Origin: Mycoplasmataceae bacterium
Lineage (GTDB): Bacteria; Bacillota_I; Bacilli_A; Mycoplasmatales; Mycoplasmoidaceae
Reading direction: 5' to 3'
Assembly (NCBI GenBank): GCA_020024735.1
Contig: JAHHTI010000010.1
Location: 1-20,150, forward strand
DNA: 20,150 nucleotides
In this document: positions 9,039 to 17,726 of the stretch, piece after piece
How the letters are laid out: every line of letters starts with the position of its first letter
Numbering within the stretch: position 1 is the first letter of the stretch
The notes under the pieces: model-generated
What the model was told of the DNA's origin: nothing
Databases searched by the model: none
The model's input: the letters and a program-made list of their open reading frames with translations, nothing else
Position numbers and translations under genes: made by a program

Positions 9039-10419
9039 ACCCGATTACTCCGTTCTTTCCTTGTGTTATTTTTTTGAATTCATTTTTTGAATATTTATAA
9101 ATTTGATCCTTTGCTTTCTTTTTTACATATTTAGTAACATATGTAGATTTACCGGTTTCAGTAGTTCTAATCAATTTATTTACAAATTGACCACCAGGTA
9201 ATTTTCCAAAAAAAGCTTTTTCTGCGTTTGGCAAAAAATTCTTGTAGGAATTCTTTCATTTTTCAGACCATTCATGATTAACAATGTCACTAATTCAATT
9301 AGCAGTTTTCATAATTGTCTTAGTTGATAAATATATTGACTGACCAAACATACTTGCAAAATTAAATAATTCATAACCAACTAATTTATTTGTTCTAATC
9401 ATTTTTCCAACATCTCAGCCTCATGAAATATTATTAATATAATATCTACCTGCACTAGGTGCTGTTAGGAACTTATAAATATTTTTTCATGGTTTGTTAT
9501 AGAGAATTACTGGTTTTTTGCCATTAGTTAATGCAGCATTAAAAATAATGGTGACATGATAATAATGGATAGCATTTGCACGTGCTGGTTGAAGTTTAAG
9601 TCCTAAAATTCATGGTGCTTCAGTGTGATTTAGTGGAAGAATCATTTTTTTAGTTCTAGTTGTTTTTTTAAAGAACTTAGAAAAAATTCTTTTCTTAAAA
9701 ATGTTAATTTTTTTATTTCACTTATTAACAACTTTTTCTCAACCTGTTTTTTTAGCTATGAATTTGAATAGTGATTTTTGTGCATAATTTGGATCAGCAA
9801 GAACTGACACTGCTCTATTAATCGTTCTTAATGTTTGATTGAATTTACCTAATTGTTCATGTTTTAAATTATTCATATTAGTTCTAAACTTAAATACATC
9901 TTCTTCAAATTTAATACGTTTAACTTTTCCACCTAAAAGGTCATTTTCATCTAATGCGTTTTTATAAAATCGCTTACCTGTAGTTTCAAATGTATCGTCT
10001 AAATTATTAAAGTGTAAATGCTTAGCTAATCGATTTAATTTAGAATCTTGAGCAATATCACTAGCAACATTAACTGCATTTTTACCAATTTTACTGATGG
10101 AATTGATTTTTCCCGGAACTGTCACGACTGGTAAAATAATGTTAAAAATAATATTATTAGGTTCTCATGGATTCTGTTCTAAAACAAGATCACCAACAAT
10201 ATTAGTAGTAATGTCAGCTGCTACTCCTACTAACATTCCACCAACCGGGCCTAGAAAAGCAGTTGCTACTACTTCTGCTACAACAGATACTACATCTAAT
10301 AATGCATTTAATAAATAGCGTCATCATTCTAGCTTTTTCCGTGGTGGAACATAAGGTTGTAAACTTCTAGCAGTTTTACTTGCTTGCTTATTAAGTTCAG
10401 TAATGACTAATGAATTCAT
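9004..10419 (-). CDS. basic phage protein with a hydrophobic N-terminal region, role unknown
   Basis: 471 aa. After a polar start and a basic WWR patch, residues ~37-80 are a long Val/Ala/Gly-rich hydrophobic stretch (AFLGPVGGMLVGVAAD), with a second at ~88-103. The rest is rich in Lys/Asn/aromatic residues and strongly basic at the C-terminus (KYVKKKAKDQ). There is no Shine-Dalgarno sequence; ATG 10419 lies 2 bp after the capsid stop, implying reinitiation. Directly after the capsid gene, a head-associated, DNA-ejection or membrane-penetration role is plausible, as some podoviral internal proteins carry membrane-active helices. No family is recognised. Seven or more TGA-encoded Trp residues lie in the frame. 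Confidence 0.75.
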
Positions 10420-10421
10420 TA

Positions 10422-11714
10422 TTAATTTTCATTATTGGCTGTTGAATCTGTATTGCTATATTTTTCTAAGAATTTCTTTTCTTTTTTAGCTAATTCTTGA
10501 TTTTTGTTTAATTTTTCACGAATTCTAGCTAATTCAGTTTTAATTTCTTCTACTGTAGGTTCTTTTTCTTTGAATCAACTTTTAGCAGTTTCTTTTGCTG
10601 CATTAAAGGTTGATTCTTTTTGTTGTTCTAAAGAAAAAGTTTCAGCACTTTCAGCAAATTTTGTTGAAGGAGTTGTAGAACCATACTTATTCATTTCAGT
10701 TAATTCAACATCTTCTTGAGTTGAAACTAAAATAGTTTGTTCATATAAAATACCCATGACTTGTTCTCTTGAACAATGCAAATAAATATCTTTTTCTCAT
10801 TTAGCATCAGGACCAGTTGAGAATCAATCCTTATCAGCTACTTTATTAAAAGCAATTGAACCAACTTTACCGACTGTAGTAATTACGAAATTTACACCAT
10901 CTGGTAAACTATTGGTTGAATAGGTATTTAATCCGCAAATTTTGGTAATACCTGCATTTTTAAATAGTTCTAGTCCAGCATCTGATGCAAAAAGTCCTGG
11001 TCTTTTCAATAAATTATCCTTTACTTCTTCATTAATCAACAAAATCACATTGTCTAGTGTGATACCACGCGCATATTTGTAATTTGCATCATACATTGTT
11101 TTAGCGTTAGAATTACCGATTTTTTGAATTACCTGTTTCGCATCCACAATAGCATCATAAATTTCATCTGATGTAGTTAAGTTGCTAGCTACAAAATGTG
11201 CACCTTTTTTAAAAGTAATAGCATCAGGGTGTGCTGCAACTATTTTTTCTTGAACACCTTTTGCAGCACAACATAGATTATTAAATAGAATAATTTCATT
11301 TTCAATTCTAAGTTCTTCTGTAAATTCAACAACTTTAGATGCTAATAAATTTTGATATTCTGGATTAGTCATACGATCAATATCTTTAAGTTGGTATTTA
11401 TCAATAATTTGAGTTGGTCTTAATTTGACTGCATTAATAGTTAAATTTTGATATTTAACATCTGCTGGTGATTCTACTGGTTTTCCGTCTTTATATGTAA
11501 CAGTTGGATGTGTTTTTGTGACAGCTTGGTATTCAACAACAGAAAATCTAGAAGTGTCTACTGCTTGATTATTTTTAATAAATTCAATGATAGATGGAAC
11601 ACATAGTTGTGGAGCTAATTCAGCAATAACTGTTGTTAAATCTAATGGTTTTCTTTTTCCATCAATGTCTGTAAAAACTGAAATGGTTTGACTGATTGGT
11701 GTGTTTAATGGCAT
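10422..11714 (-). CDS. major capsid (coat) protein candidate with a charged C-terminal extension
   Basis: 430 aa. The first ~297 residues look like a compact coat domain, starting MPLNTPISQTISVF and containing mixed alpha/beta segments and a conserved-looking turn (LLKRPGLFASDAGLELF). TGA at 10824 reads as Trp298 and the frame continues for another ~133 residues, ending in a Glu/Lys-rich helical tail. The coat call rests on position directly after the scaffold-like gene, on size and on fold-like composition rather than a clear family signature. The upstream AGGAG is well placed. The extension could be an extra surface or internal domain and is unusual. It could also be the region that contacts the next protein. 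Confidence 0.7.
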
Positions 11715-11725
11715 AATTTTTTCTC

Positions 11726-12181
11726 CTATAAAAATATTTTTGGTTTATTGTCTGGTGTAGGATTATCTTTTTTTAAATCACTATCACTCTTTTTGTAATT
11801 GATTTGTTTATTTTCTAATTGTTTAATAATTGACTTTTCTAAATTATCGTAATTGGAATAGTCTAATTTTTGATTATCTAATTCTACTTTTTGAACATCG
11901 TATTTTTGTTTTAGATGATCTGTGAAAATCGAAATTTTTTTATTCGCTTTTTCCAGCTCGACATCTTTTAATTTCAATGTTTTATTTTCTTCTTGTAATT
12001 GATGTATTTTTTCTTCATATTCTGCAAAAATACTAGAAGTATGTTTTTTGAAATCTTCTTCCGTCGCAAATTCTAAATAATTAGATGTTTTTTTATTATT
12101 AGCATCTGGTGATGGATTATCACCTTCAGCAAATAATTGAAGTTGAATTTTCATCCATTTACTAATCTTGGTTGTTTTCAT
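11726..12181 (-). CDS. capsid scaffolding-like protein
   Basis: 151 aa. The N-terminus contains KIQLQLFAEGD, close to the KxxLQLFAEG signature at the start of many phage scaffold proteins. Residues ~55-140 are a highly charged Glu/Lys/Gln coiled coil, and the C-terminus is basic and Pro-rich (PKIFL). ATG 12181 is preferred over the internal ATG before KIQLQ because it has AGGAG 7 nt upstream. It overlaps the end of the portal gene by 20 bp and sits just before the capsid gene, the standard scaffold position. Expected role: directs procapsid assembly and leaves before or during DNA packaging. Confidence 0.8.
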   Translation of the reverse strand: MKTTKISKWMKIQLQLFAEGDNPSPDANNKKTSNYLEFATEEDFKKHTSSIFAEYEEKIHQLQEENKTLKLKDVELEKANKKISIFTDHLKQKYDVQKVELDNQKLDYSNYDNLEKSIIKQLENKQINYKKSDSDLKKDNPTPDNKPKIFL

Positions 12182-13358
12182 GGTTATTCTCCTTACTTGG
12201 TTTTTTGTCAATATTAATCTTATTAGGATTTAGAATAGTACCTTGTTGAGTTTGTAAATATTCATTTGCTTGGTTTTTTAAATACTCAGTAGAACCTGAT
12301 ATTTCAACCTTAACATCAATATCACTAAAATCATAATTCTCAAATTCTTCATTGTTGTTAGCTAAATAATCGAAAAATACATTTATAACAAAATCTTTTC
12401 AACTAGCTTCTAATAAATTTGCTTTCATTTCGATGTAGTCATCCGACTGAGAATTAATATTCATTGCTTCTGCATTATGAATGTTCTTTGTTCCCATATC
12501 AGCAGTCGATTTAGGACAAAAAGTCAATTCTTTGATTTTATTGTCATAATATTTTAGTTTTTCTAAAATAGCTAAATAAATAGAATTACCTTGTTGAATT
12601 TGCAATCCCCCTGATCCAAGCAAAGAGAAAATGTTGTCATTTTGGAAGAAAACAGTAGTTGGGTCTTCCAAAGCTTTTTGTAATCTTTCGATGTTATCTG
12701 CTTTTGCTTGATTCATAGGAGAGTTAATGTGTGTCAATGATTTAGCCGTAAGCGTATCGCTCAACATACAATCAAGATGATCATTGATATGTTTTAATCA
12801 AATGCTATCAACATTAGACATATCATCTAAACCCATAGGATTATTGACAAAAATAGAAAAAATTCTATTTGAATACAATTGCATATGTTCTTTTTTGTTT
12901 TTTGAACCTATGTATTCAAAATTATATTTTGTTTTTTGGAAAGGTTTTCAGGACAACCGTAAATTATTATAATATGTTTTATTATAATTAGGTAATAATA
13001 AATCTAATTCTAAATGCATAATATTCCAATTATCATCAAATTCAATATTTATTATTTTAGCAACCATAATTTTTGGATTACCAAAATATGTGGTTAAAAC
13101 TAAACACATTTCACCTTCTAATGAAAGCTCATGAACTAGCTGATAATTAATAGCTAATAGATTACTATTTTTAGAAAGTTTTTCCCATTCCTTTTGAATT
13201 TTTTCATTTTTAATTGTAATTTTAGGTTCGATTGTGGCAATTGTGTTTGCGAACAAATTAGCAATGTGTTCTGGGTAAAAAGACACATTTTTAAATGTTT
13301 TTTTTCTGATAGGTCTATCGTCTTTATTTTGTATTTTTTGTGCTTTATTAACAGACAT
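12162..13358 (-). CDS. portal protein candidate
   Basis: 398 aa, with TGA-encoded Trp at several positions including 12948 and 12399. It lies between large terminase and scaffold, the usual portal place, and has a portal-like layout: a basic N-terminal arm, mixed alpha/beta core, a long helix-rich central part (KADNIERLQKALEDP) and an acidic, Asn-rich C-terminal tail. In the virion it would form the ring at one capsid vertex through which terminase pumps DNA. At 398 aa it is shorter than many portals. I see no diagnostic motif, so the call relies strongly on synteny. The start follows the previous stop closely (TAATATG). Confidence 0.65.
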
Positions 13359-13359
13359 A

Positions 13360-13533
13360 TTATTCTCCGTACATTTCTCTTAAAAAATCACGATTATAAG
13401 TTTCTGGTTCACAATCTGCAGTAATATGATTTTTACCATTATTTAGCTTATGTTGAACAGCACAATTACTTTCAGAACAATAAGGACATTCTTCTAATTC
13501 TCAAAAATCAATGACTTTAATTTTTTTGCTCAT
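13360..13533 (-). CDS. 57-aa Cys-rich protein, paralogue of the next upstream gene
   Basis: A small gene with a CPYCSESNC cluster (C-x2-C-x4-C), then LNNGK and ITADCE; the four Cys could bind zinc. The same layout (C-x2-C-x4-C, L-x2-GK, then DC about 5 residues later) occurs in the N-terminal half of the adjacent 131-aa protein, so the two look like duplicated modules. One Trp is encoded by TGA. AGGTG lies 3 nt before ATG 13533. Role unknown; a small DNA-binding or assembly factor of the packaging module is possible. Confidence 0.7.
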
Positions 13534-13542
13534 AAACACCTG

Positions 13543-13938
13543 CTATTTGTTTTCAATCACTTGGGTTTTTTCTAGAACATAAAGTAGATTCTTTTTTCTT
13601 GATTCCAGTTTTTGAATTTTTTTATTAGCCGATGTAATTCCTTGGTCAATTTTTCTTAAATCTTCTTTGATAGTAGAAATTGCATCACTTTGTTCTTCGG
13701 TGATTTCTTGACCTCAAATGTTAATTTGAGCGGGTTTTTTTGGTTTTGTTGACATGCTTTTTTCTCCTTGATGAATTTTAGCTAATAATTGGTTTAATCT
13801 TTTTTCCGACGCTACATCGCAATCATAAACTACGATGTCTTTGCCAGATGATAATTTGTAGACTGTTTCTTCACAATCTGGATTGTTGCATAAAGTGCAG
13901 TGAGAAACAGAAGTGCTGATTACTTTAATATTGCTCAT
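13543..13938 (-). CDS. Cys-rich N-terminal module fused to a coiled coil
   Basis: 131 aa. Residues ~14-41 hold HCTLCNNPDC, LSSGK and YDCD, the same Cys arrangement as the 57-aa neighbour. A Lys/Pro linker (TKPKKPAQINI) ends at TGA 13714, which reads as Trp, and the rest is a Glu/Lys/Gln coiled coil. ATG 13938 has AGGAG 6 nt upstream, overlapping the terminase stop region. It lies between terminase and portal. A coiled coil plus zinc-like module could make this a terminase partner or a head-assembly factor. No known family is recognised. Confidence 0.7.
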
Positions 13939-13947
13939 TTTATACTC

Positions 13948-15531
13948 CTATACATTGAAATTATTATTAATGACAACAAATTGATAAAAGATGCTGACCG
14001 CATATTCCATCGCGTTGATTAAATCATAGATTCCTGGATTAATCTTCTCCTGCCGGTCAAAATCCTGGTTGTATGCCATTTTTGTCATGTAATCTAATAA
14101 CTGCAATGTCCCTTCTGAGAATTTGATAATTCCTTTTTGAAAACATTCCAGGAAGAATTTAGATCTATTTTGAATATTAAAATCAATGACAAAGTTTGGG
14201 TTTTTATTTTTGATGGCTTTTATGGGTTGAATATTAAGATTATTTTCAGCAATGTATTTGCAAGCAAACTCAATGATAACATCATCTTTGGAATCAATTG
14301 CTAAAATTGATGATTTAATTCCTTCTTGCTCATTTAATCCTTCTGCAATTGCTAAAATGTATTCCACAGAAGTTAATCTTTTGAAGTTAGAGAAGTCATT
14401 AGAAGAGATTTCTTTAGTTGCTAGAATGACTATTTGGAAATCATTGGTTAAACCAGCACGACAAAAACCATTTTTGTCATTTAATCCAGGGTCGAACCCG
14501 TCAACAATCATCATATAATCAGCAGCATTAAATTCTTCATAAGTAATTAAATCTTCATAAGGCTGGTTATTTTCATCCAAAATAAAGCGCTTGAATGGGT
14601 AAATGATACTAGAAGATTGATTGTCGTATGGGTCACCAGCAATTGTAATTGCATACAATTTTGGATTTTCTAGTTTTAGCTGTTCATATTCAGCACGTTG
14701 GAACTCATCAATTTCATTAGCTGGAACATAATAACGTGACATTCTTAGTAACGAACAATCTAATTTTTTTAATTCTGGATCATCTTGGTTTAGTGATTCA
14801 CGGAAAATATAATTTTTAGCTAACAATTCTTCTCTAGTTGCTTGATTAAATGGCATAATTTTATTTACATATTTTTCACAAATTCAGTGGTTCGAATCAT
14901 AGATGTTGAATAAGAACACCATTCGACGTTGTTGACCTAGTTTTCTTTTGGTACGCAAAATCGTTGCTTGACGAATGAATTGCATATCAGCTGGTTGTTT
15001 GGTGTAAATTTTCTCTAATTGAGAACCTAACTCGTCAGGGTTTTGCTGAATTTCGTCAAAGAATACATCGCAAATGTCGAAGTTTGCTTTTTTAAGCGTT
15101 AAACCAGCAAATGAATTGACAAGTTCGAAATTTGCAAAAAAGATTGCTTGACCTGTTGGTTTGTAAACAACAACTTTTGTATAAATCTCAAAAAACTGTG
15201 TGAAATCTAGATTATGAACTACTTTTAAAAAGTCTAATGCTTTTTGGAAACATGGATGAACAGTGTTAATAATATCAGTTGATAGATTACGAGCTCATAC
15301 GCAACAGTAATCTGGTTCATTCACAATACGGAAAATGGTTTCAATCATGCAACCGAAAGATTTTGAAACGTTCTTAGCACCCATGATGATTTTATTTGTC
15401 GTCGGAGAATCTAAACATTTAGTGAAAGATTGATGTTCTTTATCATCGGTGTAATTCAATATCTCATTACGAAGAGTTTTTAGAAATACAGGTGGAACTT
15501 CACTAGTTGAGATGTTTTCTTTTTTCTTCAT
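13948..15531 (-). CDS. phage terminase large subunit (packaging ATPase and nuclease)
   Basis: 527 aa, the usual size for TerL. The ATPase part has a Walker A-type loop at residues 51-58 (GAKNVSKS, followed by FG) and a Walker B at ~153-160 (ICDVFFDE, catalytic Glu at 160). The RNase H-fold nuclease has candidate acidic residues at ~344 (MMIVDGFDPG), ~413 (ILAIDSK) and ~503 (GIYDLINA). Trp79 and one more Trp, near residue 218, are encoded by TGA. The motor binds the portal, cuts concatemeric DNA and pumps it into the procapsid. ATG 15531 has AGGAG upstream and overlaps the 89-aa gene by 29 bp. This is the best-supported phage call of the window. Confidence 0.93.
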
Positions 15532-15772
15532 GAATTAACTCCTTTACTTTTACAATTGATTTTTCGACTTCTCAAAAACCGAATAAAACTTTGTCTTTTG
15601 GTCTGTTATCATAAACAAAAATCATTGATTTAGAATTAATACGCGGATTTTCGATTCTTTGAACAACTATAAAATCATCAATCAAAAATTTATGGTCAAT
15701 AAATCCTGCTACAAAGTCAGTTTTTGTTTCTTTAGATTTTGGGAAATTTTGGAATATTTGTTTATCTAGCAT
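15503..15772 (-). CDS. 89-aa protein directly before terminase, role unknown
   Basis: A short beta-rich first half (FVAGFIDHKFLIDDFIVV) is followed by a Lys/Glu-rich helical C-terminus (VEKSIVKVKELIHEEKRK). The frame continues through a TGA-encoded Trp near residue 67. ATG 15772 has GGAAGG about 7 nt upstream. It is the first gene after the structured gap and overlaps terminase by 29 bp. The position is that of a small terminase subunit, but 89 aa is short and I see no helix-turn-helix, so this is only a possibility. Confidence 0.65.
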
Positions 15773-15799
15773 AATACACCTTCCAGTAAATAAATGAGC

Positions 15800-15820
15800 A
15801 CCCCTTTTTTTTTAGGGGGT
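15800..15820. other. short hairpin with a homopolymer loop in the leader of the late genes
   Basis: ACCCC (15800-15804) can pair with GGGGT (15816-15820) around a loop of nine T and AG. This is one of the few G+C-rich spots in the window. It lies about 28 bp upstream of the start of the 89-aa gene in its mRNA leader. It could be an attenuator or a stabilising 5' hairpin. Confidence 0.45.
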
Positions 15821-15848
15821 ATAGATATAATGTCAATTATGTCTAATA

Positions 15849-15949
15849 CACTGGACTAAGAAGTATTAAAAGAGTGATACTTGAATAATAATTATATTAT
15901 TTAAAATAAATTATTATTCCTGATACCTTTAAGGAAACTTAGTCCAGTG
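15849..15949. repeat. nested inverted repeats, possible branched structure, between early and late genes
   Basis: A perfect 12-bp outer stem joins CACTGGACTAAG (15849-15860) and CTTAGTCCAGTG (15938-15949). Inside are a hairpin of 6-7 bp (AAGTAT 15861-15866 with ATACTT 15877-15882) and an 11-bp hairpin (GAATAATAATT 15883-15893 with AATTATTATTC 15909-15919). The segment 15920-15937 completes the junction. The stop codon of the 155-aa gene lies within one outer arm. AAGTAT can also pair partly with GATACC near 15922-15927, so alternative folds exist. It could be a structured RNA or terminator between early and late genes, a packaging or recombination site, or an origin. It is not a tRNA: size and conserved positions do not fit. 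Confidence 0.7.
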
Positions 15950-16406
15950 GGTTACAACCAAATAAGGTTTTGGTATCACTTTCAAAGAGCAGAACATTGG
16001 GAAGTAAAATTAATGATTTACGTTTGTCGTTGATTTTAGTTTTAACAATCACATAGAATGTTTCATGATCATATTCAAAGAAAAAATCATAATCATATTT
16101 GACATCAAGAGCATGTGGTGTGAATTTTAGATCAACATGGTATTTAGTTTTGAAGTAATCAATTGCAATTGACTCACTTTGAAAAAGCTTTCAAAATGAA
16201 TGTTTGAGATAGAAAATCCACTGACGTCTCTCGTATGGTTTATATTTCATATCCCTGATGAAAAATCAATTCTTGGAAGACAAGAAATTATGTCATTCCT
16301 GGATAGAAGAAGGTTTCAAATCATGTATTAAATCGCCAAATCAAACACCTTTTGAAATTCAATATTTCGATAACTCGCGAATTATTTTTGGTTTCTTCTT
16401 AAGCAT
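15939..16406 (-). CDS. 155-aa protein after the recombinase, role unknown
   Basis: The frame from ATG 16406 (starting MLKKKPKIIREL) to TAA 15939 is open only if TGA is Trp; five TGA codons fall at aromatic positions (for example GVWFGD, QEWHNF, KNWFFI, HSFWKLF). It is basic at the N-terminus and aromatic-rich in the middle, with an acidic patch (DYDFFFEYDHE) and a beta-like end. No known family is recognised. It overlaps the recombinase by 25 bp and has only a weak ribosome-binding site, so it is probably coupled. Its stop lies in the 12-bp inverted repeat. ATG 16250 is a possible internal start, but the extended frame is open throughout and composition favours the longer form. Early regulatory or small-terminase roles are possible but unproven. 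Confidence 0.7.
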
Positions 16407-17188
16407 TCTAGTTCTTGGGTTAATAGAATTATTTGCTTCTTCAGTAATTTATTTTCAGCAATCAAAGATTGAATTTCTAGAGATTCTGTTGGTTTAATGT
16501 TTGATAACTCAGAAACAGATTTGATGTATTGTCTGTTTAATTTTGAGTAATATTTACGAGTAGTTTCCATGTTTTTATGACCAAGAACATCAGCAATATC
16601 TTCAAGAGCTGCACCATTCATTCTTAGCAATGAACCTTTGGTTCTTCTAAGAACGTGTGGTGATAATGAAATACTTAATCCTGATTTCTTACCTAACCAA
16701 GCTAATCTGTATTGAATGTGTTTTCGATTAATAAATTTAAAATCAAAATTACTATTTTGCAATTCTTGTAAGACTTTAAATGTTTCAGCACTTAAAAATG
16801 TATTTCGATATTCATTTTTGTTCTTGATTGTTTTTATCGAGATGCAATTGTCATTAACTTGCAATCAATCAATATCACAAAATTCTTGAATACGCATGCC
16901 AGTGTCTAATAATCCATTGAAAATAAAATTCAATTCTTGATCAGGAATATTAGATTTACATTTTTGGACTTCTTCATAAGTTAAATCATTTTTAACAGTT
17001 TTGAATTGTTGTTCGTAACGATGCACAGATGAAGAATCAACATTATGATCATCTAAAAATTTGCAAGCGTAATAAGCATACATTCTTTTCGTATTATTTG
17101 AAACGTCTAAATTTTCAATATAATTATTAATAGCATCAATATCGAATAAATCAACTGATTGAGATATTTTTTGGATAAAGTTATTCAT
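16382..17188 (-). CDS. tyrosine recombinase / phage integrase (Xer-like)
   Basis: 268 aa. The N-terminal SAM-like core-binding part spans residues ~1-65. The catalytic domain has Arg99 (DTGMRIQEF), Lys around 121-123, HVLR at 178-181 (followed by RT where HT is more common), His204 (LGHKNMETT) and Tyr213 or 214 as the nucleophile. A ~50-residue C-terminal extension after the Tyr contains a heptad-like coiled coil (IAENKLLKKQIILLTQELECL). TGA at 16865 reads as Trp108. It would join attP and attB or invert/resolve DNA between short sites. AAGGA precedes ATG 17188, which overlaps the ribbon-helix-helix gene by 8 bp. It is short for an integrase, but the key residues are present. Confidence 0.9.
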
Positions 17189-17405
17189 TTTTAGTTCCTT
17201 CTTTCTTGGTAGTTTTTGGTTTTGGTTTTCTTAAAACACAATGATAATTGTGTACGAATTCATTAACAGCCCGAACAATCAATTCTGATCTTGTAACTTC
17301 TCGTTTATTCATAACAGAATACTTCTCTGTCATTTGATCTAATTTGTGAACTGTCTTTTTTGGAATTCTCACTGAAACATTAACAGTTAATTCTTTTCTA
17401 CTCAT
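17181..17405 (-). CDS. ribbon-helix-helix DNA-binding protein
   Basis: 74 aa. Residues ~6-14 form a strand-like segment (LTVNVSVRIP) followed by two helices (KKTVHKLDQM and TRSELIVRAVNEFVHNY), the layout of Arc/MetJ/CopG-type dimeric repressors, then a basic Lys/Pro tail. Such proteins bind tandem operator half-sites and often control recombinase or excision. The gene overlaps the winged-helix gene by 19 bp and the recombinase by 8 bp, so the three form one early unit. The 12-bp tandem near-palindromes at 322-381 would be a suitable target, but that is conjecture. Confidence 0.8.
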   Translation of the reverse strand: MSRKELTVNVSVRIPKKTVHKLDQMTEKYSVMNKREVTRSELIVRAVNEFVHNYHCVLRKPKPKTTKKEGTKNE

Positions 17406-17692
17406 AATTTATTACCTTCGTCAAATAAACTTATTTGTTTCTTACTTGAAACATAAAAAGTTGAATTTCGAGTAACGAATTTATGGACTAATTTAAGCTG
17501 AATTAAATGTTTAATTGCTCTTGAAACAGTCTTCTCTGAGATTTTAAGTTTGTAGGAAATTGAATTTAAAGTTAGAACCTTGTCTGCGTGAAGTTTAGTC
17601 GAAAAAGTGTTAATGAAAGCGAGAACATTGAGCTCAGAAGGAGTCAAGTTAAAATCAAACATCCATTGTTCAACGGTATAAAATCAAGCCAT
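17387..17692 (-). CDS. winged-helix DNA-binding protein, first gene of the phage operon
   Basis: 101 aa. It starts MAWFYTVEQ with Trp3 encoded by TGA, and a second TGA near the end extends the protein by WVEKN. Residues ~43-68 are a helix-turn-helix (LNSISYKLKISEKTVSRAIKHL), followed by a wing-like segment (KFVTRNSTFYV). The pattern is that of MarR/ArsR-like or replication-initiator winged-helix domains. The start at 17692 has AAGGA about 5 nt upstream. It is the most upstream phage gene, only 19 bp from the inverted repeat at 17711. A role as repressor, replication initiator or early activator is likely, but cannot be chosen from sequence. Confidence 0.75.
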
Positions 17693-17710
17693 AAATTCCT
17701 TTACAAAAAG

Positions 17711-17724
17711 TGTCAGGCATGTTT
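17711..17724. repeat. right copy of the 14-bp inverted repeat (candidate element end)
   Basis: TGTCAGGCATGTTT is the reverse complement of 77-90 with one mismatch. It lies between the first phage gene and the truncated helicase, directly before the TAG (17724-17726) that bounds the helicase frame. This makes it the best candidate for the right junction of the phage element. Confidence 0.4.
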
Positions 17725-17726
17725 AG

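Noticed and set aside
13948..14856. A separate ~300-aa nuclease gene and a separate ~80-aa ATPase gene in place of terminase
   Set aside because: The breaks are TGA codons; reading them as Trp gives one 527-aa TerL with ATPase and nuclease parts in normal order.
15849..15949. tRNA or tRNA-like gene
   Set aside because: The cloverleaf-like outline lacks conserved tRNA bases, has a 12-bp outer stem and an 11-bp AT-only arm, and overlaps a stop codon.
16258..16497. Plus-strand open frame of 79 codons
   Set aside because: It is antisense to the recombinase end and to the 155-aa gene, both open on the minus strand in table 4.
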